Assembly (NCBI RefSeq): GCF_008704935.1
Contig: NZ_CP023692.1
Coordinates: 1,674,001-1,738,000 of the forward strand
DNA: 64,000 nucleotides
DNA from: Streptomyces vinaceus
Lineage (GTDB): Bacteria > Actinomycetota > Actinomycetes > Streptomycetales > Streptomycetaceae
Direction: 5' to 3'
Part shown: positions 28,101 through 34,950 of the stretch, piece after piece
Layout: each line of letters begins with the position of its first letter
Numbering within the stretch: position 1 is the first letter of the stretch
Translations under genes and position numbers: made by a program
The notes under the pieces: generated by a model
Databases searched by the model: none
Seen by the model: only the letters and a program-made list of their open reading frames with translations
Told to the model about the DNA's origin: nothing

Positions 28101-28352
28101 CCGGCCGGGGGCCTCCGCCGCGAGGGCGTACGCCGTGTCCTGTGTGACACCCAGGCTCGCCAGCCGGGCCGCGAAGCCGTCCGGGTCCCCCAGGGACCAG
28201 GAGGCCGGTCGGCTGTGGGGGGCGTCGGCCGGCGCGGGTACCGGGGTACCCGGGGCGGCGAGGCGCTCCCGCAGGTTCAGGGCCCGGGCCCACCAGGAGG
28301 GGGCCAGGCCGCCGACCTGGGATTCTTCGGCGGTGGTGGCGGTGTCGGTCAC
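25179..28352 (-). CDS. lanM: LanM-type lanthipeptide synthetase with altered cyclase zinc site
   Basis: A 1057-aa two-domain enzyme. The N-terminal DUF4135 dehydratase phosphorylates and eliminates Ser/Thr; its expected motifs are present: GDVHQGNRSV, the lysine of VVYKPR, DMHYEN and VDAET. The C-terminal LanC-like domain keeps its folding motifs (GYCGVALFL, GALHGIGGI, GFAHGDAGIGWALL, GFLTGLSGIGYALL, ending PSVLLLEP), but the zinc-binding WC-x-G is WHSG (His931) and the CHG is HRG (His974, Arg975). Both Cys ligands are His and the His ligand is Arg, so normal zinc binding is unlikely. The enzyme is thus expected to dehydrate, with doubtful cyclisation; however, class III LanKC cyclase domains also lack these ligands and some still close rings. 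The GTG start follows from protein similarity; no ribosome site is visible. Stop TAA. Confidence 0.92.
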   Translation of the reverse strand: MTDTATTAEESQVGGLAPSWWARALNLRERLAAPGTPVPAPADAPHSRPASWSLGDPDGFAARLASLGVTQDTAYALAAEAPGRLAARTDQPEWARAVERMVAEAPAEVPAAAPAGLRAADADGAAAFLPALRPLVRSAWERTAAHLDLTGSELDAVRAAFEERLGDRLIRQAARTLVRELHRARTEGLLAGETPRERFADFVARLGTRQGLAGLFGRHPVLARMLGQACGQAAEATAELFARFTADRPGIVAGLLDGTDPGALVRVDLGRGDVHQGNRSVALLHFAGGAAVVYKPRPLDQHVLLDRAVGWANAKVAGLGLRTPRSVRGEGYGWLEFIEHGWCSSPTELDRFYRRQGALLALLYAVDGVDMHYENVIACGDQPVLVDAETLLHAGLPAAVTCGSDPAAEALAASVYRTCLLPSLLIGENGAMDISALGGGDGGSYPSDGLRWEAAGTDEMRLVRAPVATGAGQNRPGPQGGTAGHADHRAALLEGFRAGYDAITEHRAELLGTEAGDAGLLARWATSPGRLIARSTRLYTTLLDESTHPDLLSDALTRDTVFAVLWTESEHDRARRRLIEDEIADLWSGDVPLFFHHPADTALRTSRGTRLDGVLPAPGLHTTRAKIAAMGEVDRHDQEWIISATLAVTGANLSVGGPRSTLAGPAAPVVVPEPSRLLAAACGIADEIAARAVHGGDRVNWLGLEQVSADHWAVLPMGGGLAQGYCGVALFLAQLGALTGAERYTDLARRAVRPLPALLAALAADPALGAAVGPGALHGIGGIVYTAARLAPLLGEDLAGCLPDALAALERAALADAEEGADGPADLADGLAGALAAAVAAQRTYGSLARGAARRLADRLLARAEKSLADQRPPAPGFAHGDAGIGWALLRYAAALDEAGEPGASYARTGAALLRPALEEALLRPADLDWHSGLAGTALAAADVLGADLLPAAELDRCAALLGAPGAAPDLSLHRGSLGSLELLGVLAGQGHEGARADLGHRAGEVLGRLEEHGHRCGTPDHVPSPGFLTGLSGIGYALLRLGFPARVPSVLLLEPA

Positions 28353-28673
28353 AGGAGAAAACTCGCAGAGTGCGGGGGCGCGCACATGGGGGCCGATCCC
28401 CCATATTCCGTGGACGGGCCCCCATGGGGGCCGCGGGCCCGCCGTAGGGGGTGGTGGGGCGGCCGGGCAGGAGCGGTGCGGCATGGGGATCGCGGCAGGT
28501 GGCGGGCGGCCCGGAGCCCTGACCGCGCGGGATCCGGGCCGGTGCGGGCGCCCCCGGGCAAATGTGGGGGCCGCGGCCCGATGCCCGGCCCCGGCCCCCA
28601 CCCGCAGCCTGTGTGCAGTGCCCCTTCCGCCCTGTCCGGCACCCCGGCCGGCGGATGAACATCGGAGGACCTG
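28353..28673. promoter_or_regulatory. Divergent control region with repeated TGGGGGCC palindromes
   Basis: This 321-bp gap separates lanM (minus) from the first LuxR-type gene (plus). TGGGGGCC occurs at 28387, 28425 and 28565, and its complement GGCCCCCA at 28417 and 28593. They build three inverted repeats: ATGGGGG-5-CCCCCAT (28386-28404), the perfect 16-bp palindrome GGCCCCCATGGGGGCC (28417-28432), and 10-bp arms at 28564-28573 and 28592-28601. Shared half-sites in both orientations suggest operators for one dimeric regulator, perhaps a neighbouring LuxR protein; the two nearer lanM would also fold as hairpins in its leader RNA. GGAGGA at 28664-28669 is the ribosome site of the plus-strand gene. 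Confidence 0.6.
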
Positions 28674-29309
28674 GTGGGAGTACCCGTCCCTGTCGACGTC
28701 GTCGCGTTCGACCCCGTGCTGGAAGCCGGAACCAAGAGCACCCTGTTCGCCTGCCCCGAGGTGTCCCTGACCGCCCCGGGTGAGGCCCCGCGGGTCGTCG
28801 TCATGACCGTGGACCAGGTCGGCGGGCCGGAGCTCGACGTCCTGCACTCCGTCCGCGACACCCCGGCCCGACCCGATGTGGTGCTGGTGGCCGGTGAGTT
28901 GGCCCCCGACGGCGCCCTGCACGCCATCGCGGCCGGCGCCCGAGGGCTGCTGCGCCGCCGCGAGGCGGACGTCACCCGCCTCTCGCGCGCCGTACTGGCC
29001 GCCTCCCGCGGCGACTGCACGCTGCCGCCGGACCTGCTGGACCGGTTGCTGGAGCGCTCCGGCGCCGGCGGCCGGGCGGGCGCCGGCACCGGCGGGGGCA
29101 CGGACCCGTGGGCGGCCGCGGGCCTGAGCGACCGGGAGCGCAGCGTGCTGCGGCTGGTCGCCGACGGCCACGAGACGAACGAGATAGCCAAGCAGCTGTG
29201 CTACTCGCCGCGGACCGTGACGAGCGTCGTCCACGACATCACCCAGCGGTTCCGGCTCCGCAACCGCGCCCACGCGGTCGCCTACGCGATGCGGGTGGGC
29301 CTGCTGTGA
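28674..29309 (+). CDS. LuxR-type regulator with degenerate N-terminal domain
   Basis: A 211-aa protein whose C-terminus (about residues 145-205) is a LuxR/NarL helix-turn-helix (LSDRERSVLRLVADGHETNE, followed by the recognition helix PRTVTSVVHDI). The N-terminal 130 residues resemble a response-regulator fold (PDVVLVAGELAPDG, AAGARGLLRR) but the usual acidic phosphorylation pocket is not clear, so it may act without a kinase, and none is encoded nearby. GTG start with GGAGGA 4 bases upstream. It is divergent from lanM and overlaps the next regulator by 4 bp. Likely role: control of the lanM or NRPS genes. Confidence 0.88.
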   Translation: MGVPVPVDVVAFDPVLEAGTKSTLFACPEVSLTAPGEAPRVVVMTVDQVGGPELDVLHSVRDTPARPDVVLVAGELAPDGALHAIAAGARGLLRRREADVTRLSRAVLAASRGDCTLPPDLLDRLLERSGAGGRAGAGTGGGTDPWAAAGLSDRERSVLRLVADGHETNEIAKQLCYSPRTVTSVVHDITQRFRLRNRAHAVAYAMRVGLL

Positions 29310-29752
29310 GCGCCGTGGCCGAACTGACGCGCGAGACGCACGACGTGCGCGAGATCCACGACGTGCGCGAGACGCACGCCCTCGCCTCCGTACGGAGCCC
29401 CGCGGCCCCCGACCGGCTGACGCTGCTGCGCCAGGCCGGGGACGGCCGGATGCCCTACCAGGCCCTGGTCCGCCTGCTCGGCGCGGCCACCTCGGCGGCG
29501 GCCACCTCCGCCGCCGCGAGCACCCCGGCCACCCGGTCCGGGGCGGCCCCGGCCGACGCCCCCCGGCTCACGGCCCGCCAGACGGCGGTGCTCACGCTGA
29601 TGGCGGAGGGCCACGGGAACGCGGTGATCGCCCGCACCCTGTCCTGCTCGGAGCACACCGTCAAGAACGTGATCTACGAGCTCATGTCCCGCCTCCAGGC
29701 CCGCAACCGGGCCCACGCCGTGGCCTGCGCCGTCCGCCACAGCCTCATCTGA
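29306..29752 (+). CDS. Small LuxR-type DNA-binding protein
   Basis: A 148-aa protein; the GTG overlaps the previous stop (GTGA), so the pair is translationally coupled. The C-terminal 65 residues are a LuxR helix-turn-helix (LTARQTAVLTLMAEGHGNAV, then SEHTVKNVIYELMSRL). The N-terminus is short and low in complexity, with a near-repeat THDVREIHDVRETH (the DNA GACGTGCGCGAGA is doubled) and an Ala/Thr run, and has no receiver domain. Both proteins end with a similar RNRAHAVA stretch, so they probably arose by duplication and may work together as a heterodimer or two-gene switch. Confidence 0.85.
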   Translation: MSAVAELTRETHDVREIHDVRETHALASVRSPAAPDRLTLLRQAGDGRMPYQALVRLLGAATSAAATSAAASTPATRSGAAPADAPRLTARQTAVLTLMAEGHGNAVIARTLSCSEHTVKNVIYELMSRLQARNRAHAVACAVRHSLI

Positions 29753-29842
29753 CGTGATGGCCGAAAAGTCGCCCTTGCCCGCCGATCAACGGGTGTACGG
29801 TCATCGCTCAGGCGGGAGGGTCGGGCCGGGGGTCGGGGGAAC

Positions 29843-30772
29843 ATGAGCAACGCAGTGCGCCGCCGGAGCGGGGACGTCCGGCGGAAGGTGGAGCAGCTGG
29901 CGCTCGGCCTGATGGCCGCATCGGGCGTGGTGGTCCTGCTGGCCGACCTGTTCGGCTGGCTCGACGCGCTCGCCCCCGGAGGTGCGCTCCCCAAGGTCAC
30001 ACTGCTCATCCTGAGCACGGTGACGGTCTTCCTGTTGCTCGAACTCGACCGCCTGAAACGGCTCGACGAGGTCCACGACGACGTCAAGGCCCTGGACACC
30101 AGCGTCCGGACGAAGATCGACGACTTGAACGCCAACGTCGAGGCACACCTGTCCAAGCTGGACGTCGACGCCATCGCCCAACGCCTCAAACGGCAGCACT
30201 ACGGCGGCGTGGTCGCGGTGCACAGCCGCTTCCCCGAGGACGTGTTCACCGGGTTCCTCGGGAACGCCGCGGACGAGCTGGTGATCCTGCAGACGTGGAT
30301 CCCCAACCTGCACCACCTCAAGGCCGCGATGCACAAGGCACTGACCGACCAGCAGGTCCACGTACGCATCCTGCTCCTGCACCCCTCGTCGCCGGTGGCG
30401 GGACTGCGGGACGAGGCGCTCAGGGCGGTGCGCGATCCGGCGCTCGCGGTGAACGTGCGTGCCAGCGTGGAGTACTGCCTCGCCGGGCTCGCCCAGCTGA
30501 ACGCGGAGATCCCGGCCGGGAGCCGGGCGCGCCTCCAGGTGAGGCTCTACAACTCCCTTCCCTCGATCGCCGTGTTCAAGGCCGATCAGCATTTTCTGGT
30601 CAGTTCGTTCCTGCACGGCCAGCTCGCCATCGATTCCACGCAGATCGAGATCGACGGCGCGGACACCGTCATGGGCGAGGAGGTCCAGCAGGAGCTGCGC
30701 ACGCTGTGGAGCATCGGCAAGGACGTGGATCTCCTCGACTGGCGCACGTCGGTGGCAAGCATCAGCCTGTGA
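29843..30772 (+). CDS. Membrane protein, possible PLD-like C-terminal domain
   Basis: A 309-aa protein with two transmembrane helices near the N-terminus (about residues 18-40 and 50-68), then a short coiled-coil-like stretch (VHDDVKALDTSVRTKIDDLN) and a soluble C-terminal domain. The latter has LVILQTWIPNLHHLKAAM, VRILLLHPSSPV and FLVSSFLHGQLA, an order resembling phospholipase-D-like folds, but the full HxKxxxxD pair is not evident. GGGGGA precedes the ATG. It is followed by the diiron protein gene after 26 bp and may be co-transcribed. I do not recognise a function; similar architectures occur in membrane-anchored sensors or effectors. Confidence 0.75.
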   Translation: MSNAVRRRSGDVRRKVEQLALGLMAASGVVVLLADLFGWLDALAPGGALPKVTLLILSTVTVFLLLELDRLKRLDEVHDDVKALDTSVRTKIDDLNANVEAHLSKLDVDAIAQRLKRQHYGGVVAVHSRFPEDVFTGFLGNAADELVILQTWIPNLHHLKAAMHKALTDQQVHVRILLLHPSSPVAGLRDEALRAVRDPALAVNVRASVEYCLAGLAQLNAEIPAGSRARLQVRLYNSLPSIAVFKADQHFLVSSFLHGQLAIDSTQIEIDGADTVMGEEVQQELRTLWSIGKDVDLLDWRTSVASISL

Positions 30773-30798
30773 TCCACGGAGAGGTACGAGGTACGGCC

Positions 30799-31542
30799 AT
30801 GCACGATCTGCACGCCCTGGACGGGTTCGAAGACGCACTGATCGAGCGGTTCCGGGCCCATCCGGTCCTGGCGAACGTCAAGGGGCTCCCGGAGGAGGAC
30901 TTCGCCGCGCTCCTGCTCCAGCGGCGCTTCGTCTCGCTCGCCTTCACCCCCTGCTACGACCTCGCGATCGACCTGCTGCGCGACGAGGCGGGGCTGCGGA
31001 TCGCCCGGGTCATCCTGCGGGAGGAGTATCCGGACGGCCACGGCCACACGCCCTCGCACCGGGAGGACATGACACATGACATGCATCGGCTGGGGATCTC
31101 CCGCCCGGCACTGGTCGCCTCCCGGCCCACGGCCGACACCCAGGAGGTCATCCGGGACACGCTGGAGCTGATCGCCGACGCGGGCGGCCACGCCGACGCC
31201 GACCTGAGGCTGCTGACGATCCTGCGGTTCTGGGGCGAGGTGCTGGTCTCCGTCGAGTACGGGCGGCTGTGGGAGCGGATGGCCCCCCTGCTGACCGAGG
31301 GGGGCAGGAACCGCTCCCGTTTCTACTTCCCGCACCACGTCCACGACGCGAAGACGCACTCGCTGGCGACGGTGTCCCTGCTGTCCGGCTCCCACTCCGA
31401 CCGGCTGGCCGCGCGGGTGACCGAACTCCTCGCCCAGGAGGAGTCCACCGACTGCTTCCGCGAGCTGGAGGAGCGGGCCCTGCACCTCAAGGCCCGCTTC
31501 TACGACCAGTTCCTGCCCGCCGTGGACCGCCTCGCGGTGTGA
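30799..31542 (+). CDS. Haem-oxygenase-like diiron protein (HDO/TenA-like fold)
   Basis: A 247-aa helical protein. The signature H-x3-D-x3-H (His179, Asp183, His187 in HHVHDAKTH) matches the third-helix ligand set of haem-oxygenase-like diiron oxidases such as UndA, BesC and SznF. Plausible remaining ligands are Glu75/76 with a nearby His (EEYPDGHGHTPSH) and Glu147 or Glu153. Family members carry out N-oxygenation, oxidative C-C cleavage or desaturation of amino or fatty acids. A GAGG at 30788-30791 supports the ATG. It sits at the border of the biosynthetic locus and the conserved core, so a link to the NRPS product is possible but unproven; a TenA-like or haem-degrading relative is the alternative. 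Confidence 0.78.
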   Translation: MHDLHALDGFEDALIERFRAHPVLANVKGLPEEDFAALLLQRRFVSLAFTPCYDLAIDLLRDEAGLRIARVILREEYPDGHGHTPSHREDMTHDMHRLGISRPALVASRPTADTQEVIRDTLELIADAGGHADADLRLLTILRFWGEVLVSVEYGRLWERMAPLLTEGGRNRSRFYFPHHVHDAKTHSLATVSLLSGSHSDRLAARVTELLAQEESTDCFRELEERALHLKARFYDQFLPAVDRLAV

Positions 31543-31567
31543 GCCCCGTCAGCCCCCGTCAGCCCCG

Positions 31568-31975
31568 TCAGCCCTCTTCGGGGGTGAGGCGCAGCGAGAT
31601 CGAGTTGATGCAGTAGCGCTGGTCGGTGGGGGTGGGGTACCCCTCGCCCTCGAACACGTGCCCGAGGTGGGAGCCGCACTTCGCGCAGAGGACCTCGGTG
31701 CGGACCATGCCGTGCGAGGTGTCCGCCTTCAGCTCGACGGCGTCGGAGTCCTTCGGGTCGTAGAAGGACGGCCAGCCGCAGTGCGACTCGAACTTCTCGG
31801 TGGAGCGGAAGAGCTCGGAGCCGCAGGCGCGACAGGAGTAGACCCCGGCCGTCTTGGTGTCGGTGTACTCACCGCGGAACGCCGGCTCGGTGCCCGCCAG
31901 GCGCAGCACCTGGTACTCGGACGGCGTCAGCTCGGCCTGCCACTGCTCGTCCGTCTTCTCGACCTCGTACGACAT
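31568..31975 (-). CDS. msrB: Peptide methionine-(R)-S-oxide reductase MsrB
   Basis: A 135-aa enzyme that reduces methionine-R-sulfoxide in proteins. The structural zinc site is Cys48, Cys51, Cys97, Cys100 (CRAC and CAKC), the catalytic Cys is 122 in RYCINS, and SHCGWPSF holds a second conserved cysteine at 66. Length and motifs are complete. It lies 21 bp downstream of murC on the same strand, so the two may share a transcript. The 25-bp space to the convergent diiron-protein gene holds three CGTCAGCCC-like direct repeats and no clear terminator hairpin. Confidence 0.97.
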   Translation of the reverse strand: MSYEVEKTDEQWQAELTPSEYQVLRLAGTEPAFRGEYTDTKTAGVYSCRACGSELFRSTEKFESHCGWPSFYDPKDSDAVELKADTSHGMVRTEVLCAKCGSHLGHVFEGEGYPTPTDQRYCINSISLRLTPEEG

Positions 31976-31996
31976 GACTCTCCCGCTCCCTCGTTC

Positions 31997-33394
31997 TCAG
32001 TCCGCCAGGCGGGCGAGGATCGCCGGACCGAGGTCCGTGACGTCACCCGCGCCCATGGTGAGAACGAGATCACCGGGCTTCGCCATTCCCGCGATGACGT
32101 CGGCGACCTCCGCCTTGTCGTGCTCGGCGGTGACGTCGGCGCCGGCGCTGCGGGCGGCCGCGATGATGATCTCGCTGGTGATGCCGGGGATCGGGTCCTC
32201 GCGGGCCGGGTAGATGTCGAGGACCACAGCGGAGTCGGCGAGGGCGAGGGCCTGGCCCATCTCCTTGCCCAGCTCCTGGGTGCGGGAGAAGAGGTGCGGC
32301 TGGAAGACGACCAGGATCCGGGCGTCTGCGGCGGCGCCGCGGATGGCCTCCAGGTCGGCGGTCATCTCGGTGGGGTGGTGCGCGTAGGAGTCGATGACCT
32401 GCACGCCCGAGGCCTCGCCCTTGAGCTGGAGGCGGCGCTTGACGCCGGTGTACTTGCCGAGGGCGGAGGCCAGGTTGTGCACCGGGATGCCGAGGGCCAC
32501 ACCGGCCGCGAGGGCGGCGACGGCGTTGTGCGCGTAGTGGCGGCCGGGCACGGAGACGGTGAAGGTGAGCATCCGGCCCTCGATGACCACGGTGACCTCG
32601 CTGGTCAGACCGCGCGGGGTGATCTTCGTGATCCGGACGTCGGCGCCCTCCTCCTCGCCGTACGTGACGACGGTGAGGCCCTCCGTGCCGCGGACCCGGG
32701 CGGCGATCTCGGCGGCGCCCTCCTGCCCGTGGGCGACGACCAGGGTGCCGCCCGGCACGATCTTGCCGACGAAGGTCTCGAAGGACTCGTAGATCTCGTC
32801 CATCGACGCGTAGTTCGCGTGGTGGTCGAGCTCCGCGTTCAGGATGATCGCGACCTGCGGGCCGTACTTGTGGAAGCTGCGGTCGCTCTCGTCCGCCTCC
32901 GCCACGAAGACGTCGCCCTCGCCGTGGTGGGCGTTGGAGCCGGGGGCGTCCAGGTCGCCGCCGATCGCGTACGAGGGGTCCAGGCCGAGCGCCGACAGGG
33001 AGACCGCCAGCATGGAGGTGGTGGTGGTCTTGCCGTGCGTACCGGCGACCGCGATCGCCCGCAGGCCGTCCATCAGGCCGGCCAGGGCGTCCGAGCGGTG
33101 CACCACGGGGACGCCGAGCTCTGCGGCGCGCGCCAGCTCCGGATTGTCGGCGCGGATGGCGCTGGAGACGACGACGCAGGTGGCGTCGGGGGCGAGGTGC
33201 TCGGCCGCGTGCCCGATGTGGACCGTGGCGCCGTGGGCGCGCAGCGCCTGCGCCGTCTCGGAGTCCTTGGCGTCACTGCCGGCGACCCGCGCGCCCCGCT
33301 GGGCGAGGATCTTCGCGATGCCGGACATCCCGGCGCCGCCGATGCCGATGAAGTGCGGGCGTTCCATGGCGTTCGGCAGGCCGGGCGGCGTCAT
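31997..33394 (-). CDS. murC: UDP-N-acetylmuramate--L-alanine ligase MurC
   Basis: A 465-aa Mur ligase that adds L-alanine to UDP-MurNAc with ATP in peptidoglycan synthesis. It has the N-terminal nucleotide-sugar binding loop GIGGAGMSGIA, the ATP loop GTHGKTTTT, EADESD, and DSYAHHPTE of the C-terminal region. An ATG at 33394 with GGGGAGA seven bases upstream fits better than an ATG 15 bp further out. In many bacteria murC lies in the division gene cluster; here it is outside, next to msrB. No sign of truncation. Confidence 0.97.
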   Translation of the reverse strand: MTPPGLPNAMERPHFIGIGGAGMSGIAKILAQRGARVAGSDAKDSETAQALRAHGATVHIGHAAEHLAPDATCVVVSSAIRADNPELARAAELGVPVVHRSDALAGLMDGLRAIAVAGTHGKTTTTSMLAVSLSALGLDPSYAIGGDLDAPGSNAHHGEGDVFVAEADESDRSFHKYGPQVAIILNAELDHHANYASMDEIYESFETFVGKIVPGGTLVVAHGQEGAAEIAARVRGTEGLTVVTYGEEEGADVRITKITPRGLTSEVTVVIEGRMLTFTVSVPGRHYAHNAVAALAAGVALGIPVHNLASALGKYTGVKRRLQLKGEASGVQVIDSYAHHPTEMTADLEAIRGAAADARILVVFQPHLFSRTQELGKEMGQALALADSAVVLDIYPAREDPIPGITSEIIIAAARSAGADVTAEHDKAEVADVIAGMAKPGDLVLTMGAGDVTDLGPAILARLAD

Positions 33395-33503
33395 ACGGGA
33401 TCTCCCCAAGGTGCGGGTCGGTACGGAATCGGTACGCGGGAGGCGGTACGGGGCGGTGTCCCACCCCGGCTCGCGCGTCCCGGCGCGTGTGTCGGACGCC
33501 AGC

Positions 33504-33971
33504 CTATTCGTTGTGGGCGAAGAGCTTGAGCACCGGAACCCCGACCTTGTGGCGCGCGCGGGAGGCCCAGTCGCGGTGGAAGAACTCCTCGACGAAGTGC
33601 GGGGCGGTCAGGACGATCACCTCGTCGGCGTTCGACTCCTCGACGACGGCCCTGAGTCTGTCGAGCGGGTGGTCCTCGATGATCTGCCCGGTGGCCTTGG
33701 CGCCCTTCTTGCGCAGGGCCTCCAGGGAGTGGACGAGCGCCTGCTCGGCCGGGCCGCGGGCGGCGTGGCCCTCCGGTACGTCGGCCTCGCGGAGCGCGTC
33801 GGGGATCTCTCCGAGTGCCACGTCGTCGATGGCGCGCAGCAGGCGGTCCTGGTCGCCCCGGGGCTGCATGAGGACGAGGAAGGAGACCGGGTCGTCCCCG
33901 TGCAGGCTGGTGACGAAGTCCACGTCGACGCTGGTCAGCGGCTGCTCGATCATCAAAACGCTCGTGAACAC
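33504..33971 (-). CDS. Small conserved actinobacterial protein, function unknown
   Basis: A 155-aa soluble protein. The GTG at 33971 with GGAGAGG upstream is a much better start than the far upstream ATG. The sequence has a central basic region (SLEALRKKGAKATGQ) and a C-terminal half with EESNADEVIVLTAPHFVEEFFHRDWASRAR, whose alternating strand-helix pattern recalls universal-stress/HUP-type nucleotide-binding folds, but no G-x2-G-x9-G motif is evident. Homologues are often misnamed indole-3-glycerol phosphate synthase; none of that enzyme's catalytic motifs is seen. It lies 109 bp upstream of murC on the same strand. Confidence 0.8.
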   Translation of the reverse strand: MFTSVLMIEQPLTSVDVDFVTSLHGDDPVSFLVLMQPRGDQDRLLRAIDDVALGEIPDALREADVPEGHAARGPAEQALVHSLEALRKKGAKATGQIIEDHPLDRLRAVVEESNADEVIVLTAPHFVEEFFHRDWASRARHKVGVPVLKLFAHNE

Positions 33972-34119
33972 GGACGCCCTCTCCTTCATGGGCCGGGGCC
34001 GGTCGGCCGGCCCCTGCGGAAACCATCCTGCCCCGCTTTCACACGGAGCCACGCGTGGATATATCTGCCCAGGTATGTGCCCACCGGAAGCTAAGCGGAA
34101 CAACAAATTCCGCCTCTTC

Positions 34120-34914
34120 TCAGATCCGACGGTAGCTCGTGTAAAGGAACCCGGCCTCCTCCAGTACGGAGGCCGGAGCCAGCCGGTGCGGCACGGTCAC
34201 CGGGGGCCCTCCGGAGATCCTCTGGGCCCCGCCCGCGGCCAGCATCGGCGAGATCGTCAGGCACAGCTCGTCCAGCACGTCGGCGGCCACGAACTGCCCC
34301 AGCAGCCGGGGTCCGCCCTCGGTGAGCTGGCGGCGCAGCCCCCGGTCCGCGAGCTCCCGTACGATCCGGGCCGGATCCACGGCCGCCCCGTCACCCGCCA
34401 GGACCACCTCGGCCCCGGCCCCGGCGGCCGCCGCCACCCGTTCGGCGGATGCGGCCGCCCCCGTCACCACGAGGGTCGGCACGAGGGGCGAGGTGAACAG
34501 GGGCAGCGAGAAATCCAGGTCCAGGCTCGCCGTGACCACCGCGATGGCGGGGGCGGGACCCTGTCCGGCGGCCGCGCGCCGGGCCGCGAAGGCCTCCCGG
34601 GCCCGCGCCGGGCGGTACCCCTCCTGGCGAACCGTTTCCGCGCCGACCACCACCACGTCGGCCAGCGCCCGCAGGGTGCCGAAGATCCGCATGTCGGTCT
34701 CGCTGGAGATCGGCTGCGAGCGCCCGTCGTGCTGGGCCGCGCCGTCCAGGGTGGAGACCATGTTGGCCCGCAGCCAGTGGCCCTCCGGAGCGATCGCCGG
34801 GTACGCGTACGCCTCCGCCAGCTCGTCGAGCGACCACTCACGGTCACCGTGGTCCGCGGGGGCCGATGTCGGGTCGGCCGATGTCTGATCGGTCACAGGG
34901 AACAGGCGTCGCAT
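34120..34914 (-). CDS. Pyrimidine reductase family protein (RibD C-terminal-like)
   Basis: A 264-aa protein of the dihydrofolate-reductase-like RibD C-terminal family. Visible signatures are NMVSTLDGAAQHDGRSQPIS at residues 51-70, VVVGAETVRQEGY, and LTEGGPRLLGQFVAADVLDEL, which form the NADPH and substrate pocket in pyrimidine reductases of riboflavin synthesis. No deaminase domain is attached and no rib operon is nearby, so its substrate may be a different pteridine-like compound. It is divergent from zapE with only 36 bp between starts. No ribosome site precedes the ATG, so translation may be leaderless. Confidence 0.9.
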   Translation of the reverse strand: MRRLFPVTDQTSADPTSAPADHGDREWSLDELAEAYAYPAIAPEGHWLRANMVSTLDGAAQHDGRSQPISSETDMRIFGTLRALADVVVVGAETVRQEGYRPARAREAFAARRAAAGQGPAPAIAVVTASLDLDFSLPLFTSPLVPTLVVTGAAASAERVAAAAGAGAEVVLAGDGAAVDPARIVRELADRGLRRQLTEGGPRLLGQFVAADVLDELCLTISPMLAAGGAQRISGGPPVTVPHRLAPASVLEEAGFLYTSYRRI

Positions 34915-34950
34915 CGGTGCAGTGTGCCACGCCCCGTAGAGTTAAGAGCT

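Noticed and set aside
29282..29740. Minus-strand frame opposite the second LuxR gene
   Set aside because: Gly/Arg-rich with no motif, and antisense to a clear helix-turn-helix gene.
31543..31580. CGTCAGCCC triple direct repeat between the diiron gene and msrB considered as an attachment or regulatory site
   Set aside because: Short, GC-rich and located at convergent gene ends; no integrase, tRNA or palindrome accompanies it.
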